From: Methanocorpusculum parvum
Lineage (GTDB): Archaea > Halobacteriota > Methanomicrobia > Methanomicrobiales > Methanocorpusculaceae
Assembly: GCA_002287215.1 (NCBI GenBank)
Contig: LMVO01000044.1
Coordinates: 1 to 64,000, forward strand
DNA: 64,000 bases
Direction of reading: 5' to 3'
Shown here piece by piece: positions 1 to 8,708 of the stretch. Below the pieces are notes generated by a model. That model was not told the origin of the DNA, made no database searches, and saw only the letters and a program-made list of their open reading frames with translations. Within the stretch, counting starts at the first letter, position 1; every line of letters starts with the position of its first letter. Made by a program: the position numbers and the translations under genes.

Positions 1-394
1 AGTCGAGATTTACGTCGGTGTGCTCAAACTGATAGCGGGAAAATATTCTGTCCTGTAATCCCGATGTGATGCATGCACTGTTTTCACCGAGGGTCTCCAG
101 GGGGCGGTACAGGGTTTTGTCTGTGAACGAAGGAAGGTTGTACCATTCCCGGGTGTCGGGATGCATGAGCCAGGTGTGAGCACGTTTGATGCTGAAGTTG
201 TCGCTGAGTTTGTAGGCGGTGAGGGATTTGATCAGGGTAGAGATGTCGATTCCTTTCTTTTTTAGCGGGGAGAAGAGGGATGTGAGGTCAAGGGAGGTGA
301 ACATTTTTTCGCTGAGGAGGAGAGGGCCAATCGGAAAAGATATGTGAGGAGTGGGTGTAATACTGAGTGTCTCTGTGCGTCTGTTGGTTTTCAT
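1..394 (-). CDS. Transposase, IS1634-like, N-terminal part (cut by window edge)
   Basis: An open frame starts at ATG 394 and runs without a stop off the left edge, giving about 131 residues. The segment around LIKSLTAYKLSDNFSI, followed by HTWL and by QFEHTDVNLD near the edge, looks like the N-terminal part of IS1634-family DDE transposases; the aspartate in the last motif may be close to the first catalytic residue. The catalytic core lies outside the window, so it cannot be said whether the element is intact. It sits beside an AT-rich ATPase gene and a palindrome cluster at 516-561, which may belong to the element's end. The family call rests on recalled motif similarity. Confidence 0.65.
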   Translation of the reverse strand, partial: MKTNRRTETLSITPTPHISFPIGPLLLSEKMFTSLDLTSLFSPLKKKGIDISTLIKSLTAYKLSDNFSIKRAHTWLMHPDTREWYNLPSFTDKTLYRPLETLGENSACITSGLQDRIFSRYQFEHTDVNLD

Positions 395-515
395 TGTGCA
401 AAATTAAATTGACGGCTCACGGGGACTAGTTTTCTCTTTTGTTGCGTTTACAGGATGTCTGAATGAAGGATATTTTTGCAACTGTCAAAGTCAGGTTAAA
501 AAATTGTGTGAGTTT

Positions 516-561
516 CATCACATAATTCGTGGAAATTATGTGATGTACATCACATTATTTT
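516..561. repeat. Cluster of overlapping palindromes upstream of the transposase
   Basis: CATCACATAATT (516-527) is followed after six bases by its exact inverse (534-545). The second arm is also half of an 18-base perfect palindrome at 538-555, ATGTGATGTACATCACAT, so one 12-base word appears three times in alternating orientation, with a T-run after it on the plus strand. The site lies between the ATPase stop (582) and the transposase start (394). It could be an insertion-sequence end, a terminator or an operator. The core TGTGA-N6-TCACA matches the bacterial CRP consensus, which may be chance. Confidence 0.6.
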
Positions 562-581
562 TAGAATGCCTAAATTGAAAT

Positions 582-2840
582 TTACTGGGATGGTGGTTGA
601 TTTGACCTTACTTCATTCTCTAAAGCAGTGTAATGCTCAAGATCATTCAACTTCATTGCCTCAAAAATTATATCAATGACATCTTTACCTTCGGATAAGT
701 CAGCCATTCCAATAGTGTGGACATAATCAGTCGGATGAGAGTAATAATTTACATATTTCATTACTCTCTCGCGTTTCTGTTTGTCAGTTATCAGTTTTTT
801 TACCCCATCTCCAAGTTTTGAACGATATTTGAATGAACAGTATGACTCAAGAAATCGTCTCATCAGATTAGGTAAACAATCTGAGTGCTCTGGCTCTTCT
901 GATGGATCTTTATAATACCTATAAAGTTCTTCAAAGAGGTAGCCATATTCGGCATTTTTCTTTGTTAATGTTTTAGGCATATCTTTTATGACAGATTCAT
1001 TACCTGATTCTCTTTCAGATTTTTTTACAAGATAATATGCTATTGACGTTTTTCTATCTGGGATATCCTTAAACCACTGTAATGAGAGACAAAGGAATTC
1101 ATAATTATGGGTTGAAAGAAACAATTGTTTACATTTACATGGTTTTCCAGGCTCTCCATGGAAGATAGTTTTGATCAATGAATAGGTGTTAAACAGGTGG
1201 CGGGAATCCAAGCTTGAAATCGGGTCATCAATATATACGATTGAGTTGTCGAATATTGTATTTTTCTCTCGTAATTTTGCCAAAAAATATGCAAAGGCTA
1301 TTGATGTTTTTTCACCAGAACTTAAGTTATAGGCCTTCTGCTTTCCTCGATATAATAGAAAGCCACCCGTATCTCCTTCTGAACGAATAACAATATCTCC
1401 TTTCCCAAAATACGTTTCAAGATATTGATTTATCTTTTCCGCCCCAATTTTACCCTCCTCAAATTGTACTGATAACTCTGTTATTTCTTTCTTAAGCGTC
1501 TCTCGTTGATTTTCCATTGTTTCAAGAGATAATCCTAATGTTGAAGTTTCAAGATCAACTTGTTTTAAATTAGAATCCTTAATAAATTCCCCGGCATAAT
1601 GTTTCAATAAAATTTCTTTTGATTTTTCTATTTCTGTCTCAAAGTGTTGTGTTCTCTCGTTATTTTTCGCTATTAATTGATTCACAATAGATATATGCGT
1701 CTCAAATTCAAATTGATCGAATTCAATCTCTCTGACTGGAAGTCTTGTGAATATATTATTTATTTTTTCATCAGCAATTTTGATTAAATAATTCAGATAA
1801 TTCTTATATTCCTGTTTAAGTAGAGATAGAGAAGATAATTCAGTAAAATCTGTATCGCTGATATTTTGATAAAAGAATATTTTTTCTGGTATCTTGACTA
1901 AGTCCAGATTCTCACTCAGCTGGCTTACTCTCTCTTTATATTCTCGAACCTTTGACAAGAATGAATTATAATTATCTGAAAAATGCTCGAGATACCTCTT
2001 GAGAGTTTCAGGAGGTAAAGACTGACCACAAAATTTGCATACACTGTCATCATTTTTATGGAGATTTACTCCTTCTCTCACCCACTCATTTAATTTTGTA
2101 TCTTCCACTAATTTTTGAATTGGTTGGGTATCTATAATTTCTGAGGCTATTTCACGAATTTCATAAAATAGTGATTGAAGGTCAGGAACTTTTAAAGATA
2201 ATTCAGGAATTTCATCACGTTTATCTGTATAGTGGTATGTATATAATGTTGATGACAATGATTTTTCGTCTAAAACGTGGCTTTGTTTGTCATCTCTTAT
2301 TTCTCCCACTACTTTTTTCAGTTTAGTTTTATCATAATCTGGAATGTTTAAATTTTGTTTAATGTCTCTGGCTTTATTAGTATAGGTCTCTTCTAAAGTG
2401 GACGTTTGGCTATCTATATTATCTTGAGTTTCCTTGATTTTTTTCTTAAGTTCTTCGCAGCCAGCCTTTTTTTCATTTAGCTCTTTTAACAACTCGATAT
2501 TTTCTTCACCCAAAACGAAAAAAGGTTCGGCGGAAGCATCTTCATTCCAGCGGAAATTCTCTTCTACAAAATCTTCATTAAAGACACGAATACTCAATGG
2601 AGTTGATAGTGATTTTTGTGTATATTCCGTGCCATCTCTACAAGTAATTTTGAATGATCCAGACTCATAATGTTCTGGAAGTTCATGTTTTTCAAAAGAG
2701 CGAAATATTCTTGATAATGTTGTTTTTCCAGAATAATTCCATCCAAATATCAGATTAAAATTAGAAAAATCTTTGTTACAATTCCAGGAGTAATCTTGAT
2801 ATGATCCAAAATTTTGTATCCTGTCTATTTTTTTAATCAT
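582..2840 (-). CDS. AAA_13-type ABC ATPase with zinc-hook CxxC (RloC/PrrC-like architecture)
   Basis: This 752-residue protein has a split ABC-type ATPase: Walker A GWNYSGKT (33-40), signature LSSGEK (506-511), Walker B IVYIDDP (534-540) and an H-loop STHN (576-579). Between the halves is a long helical, coiled-coil-like region with CKFC at 268-271, the layout of a Rad50-like zinc hook. AAA_13 includes the anticodon nucleases PrrC and RloC; RloC also has a zinc hook. A C-terminal tail after residue 600 has a YYSHP motif, but I cannot identify a nuclease triad. The gene is clearly more AT-rich than its neighbours and sits next to a transposase, so transfer is likely. A defence role is inference. 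No partner gene is adjacent. Confidence 0.75.
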   Translation of the reverse strand: MIKKIDRIQNFGSYQDYSWNCNKDFSNFNLIFGWNYSGKTTLSRIFRSFEKHELPEHYESGSFKITCRDGTEYTQKSLSTPLSIRVFNEDFVEENFRWNEDASAEPFFVLGEENIELLKELNEKKAGCEELKKKIKETQDNIDSQTSTLEETYTNKARDIKQNLNIPDYDKTKLKKVVGEIRDDKQSHVLDEKSLSSTLYTYHYTDKRDEIPELSLKVPDLQSLFYEIREIASEIIDTQPIQKLVEDTKLNEWVREGVNLHKNDDSVCKFCGQSLPPETLKRYLEHFSDNYNSFLSKVREYKERVSQLSENLDLVKIPEKIFFYQNISDTDFTELSSLSLLKQEYKNYLNYLIKIADEKINNIFTRLPVREIEFDQFEFETHISIVNQLIAKNNERTQHFETEIEKSKEILLKHYAGEFIKDSNLKQVDLETSTLGLSLETMENQRETLKKEITELSVQFEEGKIGAEKINQYLETYFGKGDIVIRSEGDTGGFLLYRGKQKAYNLSSGEKTSIAFAYFLAKLREKNTIFDNSIVYIDDPISSLDSRHLFNTYSLIKTIFHGEPGKPCKCKQLFLSTHNYEFLCLSLQWFKDIPDRKTSIAYYLVKKSERESGNESVIKDMPKTLTKKNAEYGYLFEELYRYYKDPSEEPEHSDCLPNLMRRFLESYCSFKYRSKLGDGVKKLITDKQKRERVMKYVNYYSHPTDYVHTIGMADLSEGKDVIDIIFEAMKLNDLEHYTALENEVRSNQPPSQ

Positions 2841-3075
2841 TATTCCACTTCATTGTACTCAATCTCTCTCGTACATTTTACCATAAAGAATAGTAATAAC
2901 CCACATTTTCATTCAAAAGTGTGAGTATCGAGATAATAATACTTCACATAACCAACTATATATCAGTTATCATCGCTGGAAGTTATAATGACATGATTTA
3001 AGCGGTGGTTAAAGGATTAACCTTCATTTTTCTTAATCCCACAAAAAGCATGCCTTTTTCTTCAATCAAAAAACA

Positions 3076-3176
3076 GGATATCCCACCGCGGACCGCTCCG
3101 CGCCGGGTCGCCAGCCTTCGGCTTGCTCAGCTGAGGCTGCCCCTTCGGGGCAGCCCGTAGTCACTTCCCGCACCCC
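3076..3176. repeat. Dispersed hairpin repeat, copy 1
   Basis: It opens with a CCACCGCG...CTCCGCGCCGGGT segment shared with the copy at 12539. Then come a hairpin around AGCCTTCGGCT, the palindrome CTCAGCTGAG (3126-3135) and a second hairpin GCTGCCCCTTCGGGGCAGC, and it closes in CCCGCACCCC. The second stem differs in sequence from that of other copies but stays paired. Confidence 0.7.
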
Positions 3177-3209
3177 GAATTAGAGATAAGAGAGATCTTT
3201 ACTCGCTAA

Positions 3210-3460
3210 GTAAGGAGCCGCCGGGGCGGCGACAGGATTTGCCCGAACGATCTCGCAAGTTTCCTTCGAAAACTTGCTCAGCTGAGTTTATCGACTTCGT
3301 CGCCAAACCGCTCTCGATGAGGGAGGTGAGGATCAGCAAATCCGATTCTTCTCGCCCGAAGGGCGGATTCGCGCCGATTCAAGCGAGGGCTGCAAGCCCG
3401 AGTCGGAGAGCAAACTGAAAGTTTGCGAACGCGGTTGGTTTTTCTTTTACGTCCGCACCC
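3210..3460. repeat. Dispersed hairpin repeats, copies 2 and 3, opposed orientation
   Basis: GCAAGTTTCC...AACTTGC (3254-3276) is followed by CTCAGCTGAG (3277-3286) and a GTCGACTTCGTCGCC-type arm. Further on, AGCGAGGGC...CGAGTCGGAGAGCAAAC with hairpin GCAAACTGAAAGTTTGC (about 3410-3426) is the reverse orientation of the module at 4650-4700. Two copies therefore face each other. Confidence 0.65.
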
Positions 3461-3602
3461 AACCATACACGAACTCTGTGAAAGAGAACGAAAAGAGCCT
3501 GGCCTCTCCTGAATCCAAAATCAAGACCTGCCGTCCCTCACCTCTCAACCCCTCCTTCCCGTCAAAAGTTCCTTATCCCCAAAAACCAATACTCAATAGA
3601 TA

Positions 3603-4583
3603 ATGGCAGCAACTACCGACCCCCCGTTCACCATCACCAATTCCATGATCGAACGGGTCGGAGAAATCAGCCGGCGTATCGGGACGCTCACCGTCGGGAT
3701 CAATATGAGCAGGAATCCCCGTCTCCACCACGCCAACCGGATCCTCTCCATCCATTCTTCCCTTGCCATCGAAAACAATACCCTCACTCTTAAACAGGTA
3801 ACCGATATCATCCAGGGAAAACTTGTCCTCGGACCCCCAAGCGAGATCCGTGAAGTCAAAAACGCTTTTCAGGCATATGAACTCCTTCCCTCCCTGGATC
3901 CCTACTCCGTAGACGACTTTCTGCACGCTCACCAACTCATGACGGCAGATCTCATCAATGATGCCGGAAGGTTCCGGACTAAAGGCGTCGGCGTATTCTC
4001 CGGCGATACTGTTGTCCACATGGCTCCTCCCGCTTCACTCGTTCCAGAGCTCATCAGCAGCCTCTTTGCCTGGGCAAAATCTTCAGACGTCCACCCCCTC
4101 ATAAAAAGCTGCGTCTTCCACTTCGAGTTGGAATTCATCCACCCGTTTATCGATGGAAACGGACGCATGGGAAGATTGTGGCAGACGCTTATTCTTTCCA
4201 AATGGGAACCGCTCTTTGCCTGGATCCCGAGCGAATCCCTCATTCACAAATCACGTCAGCAGTATTACGATGCTCTGGGAGAATCCGGAAAAAATGGGAA
4301 TTCAACATACTTTGTCGAGTTCATGCTTTCGGTCATCAGCAATGCGCTGAACATGTATGAACTGGATGTCAGCAAGCCGAGCGTCCGGTTACGTGAAAAA
4401 GAACAAACCATTCTCAACCTCATCAAAGGAAACAGCAGGATAACCATTGCCGAGATCGTGGAAATAACCGGATATCCGCGAAGCACGGTTACTCGACTCA
4501 TCAAAAATATGTCGGACAACGGGATTATCGAGCGTGTTGGTCCCAAAAAGAACGGATACTGGATGCCGCTTGCTAATTACTAA
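3603..4583 (+). CDS. fic: Fic-domain protein with inhibitory helix and C-terminal winged helix
   Basis: This 326-residue protein carries the full Fic signature HPFIDGNGRMGR at 180-191, including the catalytic His180. Fic enzymes usually transfer AMP from ATP to a hydroxyl side chain of a target protein. An N-terminal SLAIEN (53-58) fits the (S/T)xxxE(G/N) inhibitory helix, so this is a class II, self-inhibited Fic. Residues about 262-326 form a winged helix (IAEIVEITGYPRSTVTRLIK), as is common in Fic proteins of archaea and bacteria, suggesting DNA binding and possible self-regulation. No separate antitoxin gene is adjacent. Three 12-base tandem repeats lie just after the stop. The target is unknown. 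Confidence 0.9.
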   Translation: MAATTDPPFTITNSMIERVGEISRRIGTLTVGINMSRNPRLHHANRILSIHSSLAIENNTLTLKQVTDIIQGKLVLGPPSEIREVKNAFQAYELLPSLDPYSVDDFLHAHQLMTADLINDAGRFRTKGVGVFSGDTVVHMAPPASLVPELISSLFAWAKSSDVHPLIKSCVFHFELEFIHPFIDGNGRMGRLWQTLILSKWEPLFAWIPSESLIHKSRQQYYDALGESGKNGNSTYFVEFMLSVISNALNMYELDVSKPSVRLREKEQTILNLIKGNSRITIAEIVEITGYPRSTVTRLIKNMSDNGIIERVGPKKNGYWMPLANY

Positions 4584-4590
4584 TTTTCAT

Positions 4591-4626
4591 TTATAGTCCC
4601 ACTTATAGTCTCATTTATAGTCTCAC
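4591..4626. repeat. Three tandem 12-base repeats after fic
   Basis: TTATAGTCYCAY is repeated three times head to tail, at 4591-4602, 4603-4614 and 4615-4626, beginning eight bases after the fic stop. The unit is close to one helical turn. It could be a replication-slippage product or a protein-binding array. Confidence 0.8.
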
Positions 4627-4636
4627 TCTTCCCCTG

Positions 4637-4772
4637 GGGGTAGCCCGCCACTCGCAAACCTTCGGTTTGCTCTCCGACTCGGGTCTACGACCCTCGCTTG
4701 TTCGCCAACCCGCCACTCGCAAACCTTCGGTTTGCTCCGCTAAGGTCGTCGACTTCGTCGCCAACCCGCCAA
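4637..4772. repeat. Dispersed hairpin repeats, copies 4 and 5
   Basis: Two copies of CAAACCTTCGGTTTGCTC lie in direct orientation, at about 4657 and 4720. The second continues into CGCTAAGG and a GTCGTCGACTTCGTCGCC arm ending in CCAACCCGCC. They lie directly before the metG promoter. Confidence 0.7.
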
Positions 4773-4777
4773 TCAAG

Positions 4778-4786
4778 TATTTAATA
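4778..4786 (+). promoter_or_regulatory. TATA box of metG
   Basis: TATTTAATA lies 25-33 bases before the metG ATG (4811). With normal archaeal spacing, transcription would start at or very near the start codon, giving a leaderless or almost leaderless message; no Shine-Dalgarno sequence is seen. Confidence 0.6.
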
Positions 4787-4810
4787 CCCATCCGCGCCAA
4801 ATAATACAAC

Positions 4811-6832
4811 ATGACCAATAAGCCCACTGTCGTTACGTGCGGTCTGCCCTATACAAACGGTTTTTGTCATTTAGGGCACCTCCGGACGTACATCCCCGGC
4901 GATTTCTACGTGCGCTATCTTCGGCGTCTCGGCGACGACATCGTCTTCATCTGCGGATCCGACAACCACGGGACCCCCATCGTCGTCACTGCCGAGGCTG
5001 AAAAAACCACGCCCCGCGCCGTATCCGAAGAATATCACGCTCACTTCGATGCAGTCTTCAAATCAATGGGCATAGCGTTCGACCGGTTCGGCATGACCGA
5101 TGATCCGACCAACCACAACCGGACCGCCTCCATCCTCCAGACCCTCATCGACCGCGGATATGTCTACGAACAGACCATCCAGCAAAGTTACTGCCCAAAA
5201 TGCAAACGCTTCCTTCCCGACAGGTATGTCGAAGGCACCTGCCCCTACTGCGGAAAACATGCCCGCGGCGATGAATGCGACTCAGGATGCGGCCGGCACC
5301 TCGAACCCGGAGAGATCCTTGACCCCGTCTGCGCAACCTGCGGGACCAAAGCCGAACTCCGCGAACAGAAGCACTACTACTTCAAGCTCAGCAGCTTTAG
5401 GGACTATCTGTTAGAGTATCTGCCGAACCTCGGCGGCACGCTGAACGCCAAAAACTACGCCTTCGGCTGGGTCGAAAACGAACTCAAAGACTGGTGTATC
5501 ACCAGAATGATGGACTGGGGCGTGAAGTTCCCCGGATCTGATGAACTCGTCTGCTATGTCTGGGTGGATGCCCCGATCGGATACATCTCCTTCACCGAAG
5601 AGTGGGCAAATGCGACCGGAAACAGCTGGCAGAAGTACTGGTGCGAAGGGGACCGGGTCCACTTCATCGGCTCGGACATCATCTATCACCACTGCGTTTT
5701 CTGGCCGGCAATGCTGCACGGAGCCGGGTATCAGCCGCCTTCAGCGGTCGTAGCGAGCGGGATGGTCACAATCGACGGCGAGAAGTTCTCCAAGTCGAAA
5801 GGGAACGTCGTCTGGACGAAAGAGGATTACCTCGACAAGGGACTGCCGGCAGACTATCTGCGGTATTATCTCCTCGCCTACACGAGCCACACCCGCGAAC
5901 TGGACTTTTCCTGGAAAGAGTTCCAGGCACGGATCAATAACGAGCTCGTGAACACGTTCGGGAACTTTGCGAACCGGAGCATGAGTCTCGTCAAAACCAA
6001 GTTCGGCGACGTCCCGCAGATGCCGGTCGACGCGGAGATCTTTGCCGAGATCGAACGCTCGCTTGCCGGAATCGAAGAGGCGGTCCGCACCTTCGAGTTC
6101 AAGGCAGCGGTCGACGGCATCCTGCTTCTCGCAGCATACGGGAATGGATACATCTCGAACGCGGCACCCTGGAAACTGATCAAAGAAGATCCAAACGCAG
6201 CCGCACTAATATTAAAGAACTGTCTCCAGATCGTGAAGGCGTGTGCTCTCGTCATGCAGCCGGTGATGCCGGAGTCCTCCCAGAAGCTTTGGGAGATGCT
6301 CGGCTATACCGATCTGGTGGAAACCCGTCCGATCAGCGATGCGCTGGTTCCGTTCGAGAACACAACACTTGGCGATGTGAAGCCGCTGTTTGCAAGGATC
6401 GAGGATAAACAGCGTGAGGAGATGGAGGCTCTGCTTACGAAGCGGGCCGAGGATTCGAAGAAGAAAGCAGCAGGAAAGGATACAATGACAGCAGTAATAG
6501 AACCAATATCAGAAGAGATCATAACAATAGACGATGTGGCAAAGCTCGATCTCCGGGTCGGCCGTGTCATAAAGGCGGAAAGAGTGCCAAAGACGACGAA
6601 ACTTCTGCGTCTGCAGGTGGATATCGGGACCGAGGTCAGACAGATCATTTCAGGCATCGCCGATGTTTATACGCCTGAAGAGATGGTGGACAAAAAGATC
6701 ATCGTGGTCGTGAACCTGAAACCGGCAAAGTTCCGGGGCGAGGAGAGTAACGGGATGCTGTTTGCCGCGGGCGACGAGGCATCGCTTCTTGTTCCGCTCA
6801 AAGATGTGCCGGAAGGTACAAAGATCCACTGA
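4811..6832 (+). CDS. metG: Methionyl-tRNA synthetase with fused C-terminal tRNA-binding domain
   Basis: This 673-residue class I synthetase charges tRNA-Met. The HIGH motif is HLGH (20-23) and the KMSKS loop is KFSKS (325-329). Four cysteine knuckles (CPKC, CPYC, CDSGC and CATC, about residues 132-178) form the zinc-binding connective domain. After the helical anticodon-binding domain and a lysine-rich linker, residues from about 570 form an EMAPII-like OB-fold (LDLRVGRVIKAE, then GIADVYTPEEM), a tRNA-binding and dimerisation module. Length fits the fused form. A T-rich stretch follows the stop. A remnant resembling the end of this OB-fold is found at 22073-22166. Confidence 0.97.
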   Translation: MTNKPTVVTCGLPYTNGFCHLGHLRTYIPGDFYVRYLRRLGDDIVFICGSDNHGTPIVVTAEAEKTTPRAVSEEYHAHFDAVFKSMGIAFDRFGMTDDPTNHNRTASILQTLIDRGYVYEQTIQQSYCPKCKRFLPDRYVEGTCPYCGKHARGDECDSGCGRHLEPGEILDPVCATCGTKAELREQKHYYFKLSSFRDYLLEYLPNLGGTLNAKNYAFGWVENELKDWCITRMMDWGVKFPGSDELVCYVWVDAPIGYISFTEEWANATGNSWQKYWCEGDRVHFIGSDIIYHHCVFWPAMLHGAGYQPPSAVVASGMVTIDGEKFSKSKGNVVWTKEDYLDKGLPADYLRYYLLAYTSHTRELDFSWKEFQARINNELVNTFGNFANRSMSLVKTKFGDVPQMPVDAEIFAEIERSLAGIEEAVRTFEFKAAVDGILLLAAYGNGYISNAAPWKLIKEDPNAAALILKNCLQIVKACALVMQPVMPESSQKLWEMLGYTDLVETRPISDALVPFENTTLGDVKPLFARIEDKQREEMEALLTKRAEDSKKKAAGKDTMTAVIEPISEEIITIDDVAKLDLRVGRVIKAERVPKTTKLLRLQVDIGTEVRQIISGIADVYTPEEMVDKKIIVVVNLKPAKFRGEESNGMLFAAGDEASLLVPLKDVPEGTKIH

Positions 6833-6910
6833 TCTTTTCCCCTTTTTTGCCAGGTGTCTCCTGGTTTTCGCGCCGAGCCGATGTAAGGCGCCGGCGCCTG
6901 AAAAAAAGAA

Positions 6911-6930
6911 CCGATCCCCTATCGGGATCT
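6911..6930 (-). terminator. Hairpin terminator of the ABC transporter operon
   Basis: Read on the minus strand, GATCCC and GGGATC form a six-pair stem with a five-base loop, followed after a few bases by a T-run (6901-6909 on the complement). It overlaps the end of the substrate-binding gene, as expected for an end-of-operon signal. Confidence 0.6.
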
Positions 6931-7931
6931 TATAATGCCGGATACGTCAGACCCGTCACATCGAAGTTCGTTCCAAACCGCGTATTGAACTCGGTCAAAA
7001 CCCCCTCGACGCTCATATCCGCAAACAGCGCCGGGTGGATCATTTTTGCCAGAGCGACCGCCGCGGCGCAGGATCGCGGCCCGTAGGTCAGATCGTTTCG
7101 AAGAAGCCAGACCTTATCATTCTCGACCGCACTGATCGTATCGAACCCGACCCTTGATACAAGCTCGCCATACGCGGCCTGTGGGTCGTTCATATTATTC
7201 ACGAGCTTCACGATGATCCCCGGACTGGATGAGACCACCCACTCGTCGGAGATCTTTCTGGAACCGGCATCGGTCATGATGTTTTGACCTCCGGCGATCG
7301 AGATCAGCTGACCCATCCCCGTATCCGCCCCCTGACCCCAGTAAGCCGTGTAGCTTTCTGCGTAGACAGAGCGGGTCATAGAGATCGGGGCGACCCGTGA
7401 CTCGATCTCGGTGATGACCTCGTCATAATATGCGGCGATCTTTGACGCTTTCTCAACATTGCCTGAGATCTTTCCGATCTCGATGATATCCTGGACCATC
7501 GTCTGAGGCTTCGTGCAGTCGACATACACGATCGGGATCCCGGCAGACGCCATGACCTCGGCATTCTTCGGCTTCGACGTCGCATACCCGATCACCAGAT
7601 CGACGTCCAGCGAGATCAGATACTCCACATCCGGCTCGTTCCAGGTCCCGACGATCTTCGCATTCGGATACATCTTCACCTGCTCGGCATTATTTGCGAT
7701 CGACTGGGAGATCCCCACAACCTTTCCTGCATCGCCAAGAAGATACAGGATCTCGCCCGCGTTCGAGTTCAAAAGAACGATCCGTTCGGCAGTCTTGTCC
7801 AGCGTCACGTTGGTTCCGTCCGAGTTGGTGATGACAATAGACCCTGATGATCCATTCGTGATGCAGCCTGCGGCGAAGATGATACAAAGCATCGTCAGGA
7901 CGATCCCCGACATAATCAGTAGTTTTTTCAT
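6930..7931 (-). CDS. ABC transporter substrate-binding lipoprotein, BtuF/FecB type
   Basis: This 333-residue protein has a hydrophobic signal peptide and lipobox AAGC with Cys23, so it is anchored outside the membrane by lipid. The body is a class III (TroA-like) periplasmic binding fold of the PF01497 family (ERIVLLNSNAGEILYLLG, later GQNIMTDAG and the helical bridge), which binds cobalamin, cobinamide, haem or iron chelates. It is the last gene of the operon, after the permease and the ATPase. The ligand cannot be read from sequence. The CbiZ gene 3.5 kb away makes a corrinoid attractive, but that is inference. Confidence 0.85.
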   Translation of the reverse strand: MKKLLIMSGIVLTMLCIIFAAGCITNGSSGSIVITNSDGTNVTLDKTAERIVLLNSNAGEILYLLGDAGKVVGISQSIANNAEQVKMYPNAKIVGTWNEPDVEYLISLDVDLVIGYATSKPKNAEVMASAGIPIVYVDCTKPQTMVQDIIEIGKISGNVEKASKIAAYYDEVITEIESRVAPISMTRSVYAESYTAYWGQGADTGMGQLISIAGGQNIMTDAGSRKISDEWVVSSSPGIIVKLVNNMNDPQAAYGELVSRVGFDTISAVENDKVWLLRNDLTYGPRSCAAAVALAKMIHPALFADMSVEGVLTEFNTRFGTNFDVTGLTYPAL

Positions 7932-7940
7932 ACAAAACCT

Positions 7941-8708
7941 CTATGATGGAGCATAGGAGAGAATGAACCGCCCCTGTGCATTTTCAACAAACTCGGCATC
8001 GACGCCGTAGACATCGCGAAGCGACTTTGGCGTGAGGACATCCGCCGGCGCCCCGTGATCATACATCTCCCCGTCTTTCAAGAGCAGCACCTTGTCGGTG
8101 TACCGGAGCGCCAGATTCAGATCATGCAAAGCGATGATCATACCCGAGTTATCCTTTCTGACGATATCCCGCATCGTCGAGACGGTCTCCAGCTGGTGAC
8201 GGAGATCGAGGGAACTGGTCGGCTCATCGAACAGGAAAAAGTTTGGGTCCTGGGCAAGCGCCCGGGCAATAAAAACCCGCTGCCTCTGGCCGCCGGAAAG
8301 TTCATTCACGAACCGGTCGGAGAGATCGGTGATGTTCATCGTGGCCATGGCCTGATCCACTGCGGCGAGATCGTCGTCGGAGACCGACCAGCTCATATAC
8401 GGACGCCGGCCGATCAGCACGGTGTCCAGAACGGTCGTAAAGGGGGTGTAATGGAAGTACTGGGGAACATAGCCGATCATCTTTGCACGGTCGATCCTGT
8501 CGATCTTCTGCACATCGGCTCCGTCGATCGTGATCGACCCGCCGGCCGGCGTCAGGATATCAGCGATCGTTTTGATCAGCGTGGATTTTCCCGAGCCGTT
8601 TGGACCGAGAAGGGCGAGGACCTCGCCGGACTTTGCTTCGAAGCTGATGTTTTTGAGAACCGCGTGACTGCCGTACTTTTGGGAGACCGAGTCGACCGAG
8701 ATGTTCAT
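7941..8708 (-). CDS. ABC transporter ATPase, BtuD/FecE type
   Basis: This 255-residue ATPase has Walker A GPNGSGKST (35-43), signature LSGGQRQRV, Walker B FLFDEPTSSLD and switch histidine in IIALHDLNLALRY. It would power uptake through the FecCD-type permease encoded just upstream. Its start overlaps the permease stop by four bases (8705-8708), indicating translational coupling, and the binding protein follows after nine bases. Confidence 0.93.
   Translation of the reverse strand: MNISVDSVSQKYGSHAVLKNISFEAKSGEVLALLGPNGSGKSTLIKTIADILTPAGGSITIDGADVQKIDRIDRAKMIGYVPQYFHYTPFTTVLDTVLIGRRPYMSWSVSDDDLAAVDQAMATMNITDLSDRFVNELSGGQRQRVFIARALAQDPNFFLFDEPTSSLDLRHQLETVSTMRDIVRKDNSGMIIALHDLNLALRYTDKVLLLKDGEMYDHGAPADVLTPKSLRDVYGVDAEFVENAQGRFILSYAPS

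Larger units (their letters stand above)
2841..3602. other. Gene-free stretch between the ATPase and fic, containing repeat elements
   Basis: 2841-3075 is AT-rich, with no supported gene, and presumably contains the ATPase promoter. 3076-3176 and about 3210-3460 are GC-rich copies of the dispersed hairpin repeat family described separately. A 62-codon open frame on the minus strand at 3278-3466 lies wholly inside the repeat and is not considered a gene. The last 140 bases lead into fic and show no clear promoter. Confidence 0.6.

Noticed and set aside
3278..3466. 62-codon minus-strand frame before fic
   Set aside because: It lies inside dispersed repeats; similar peptide strings (SVCSPTR) appear wherever the repeat occurs.
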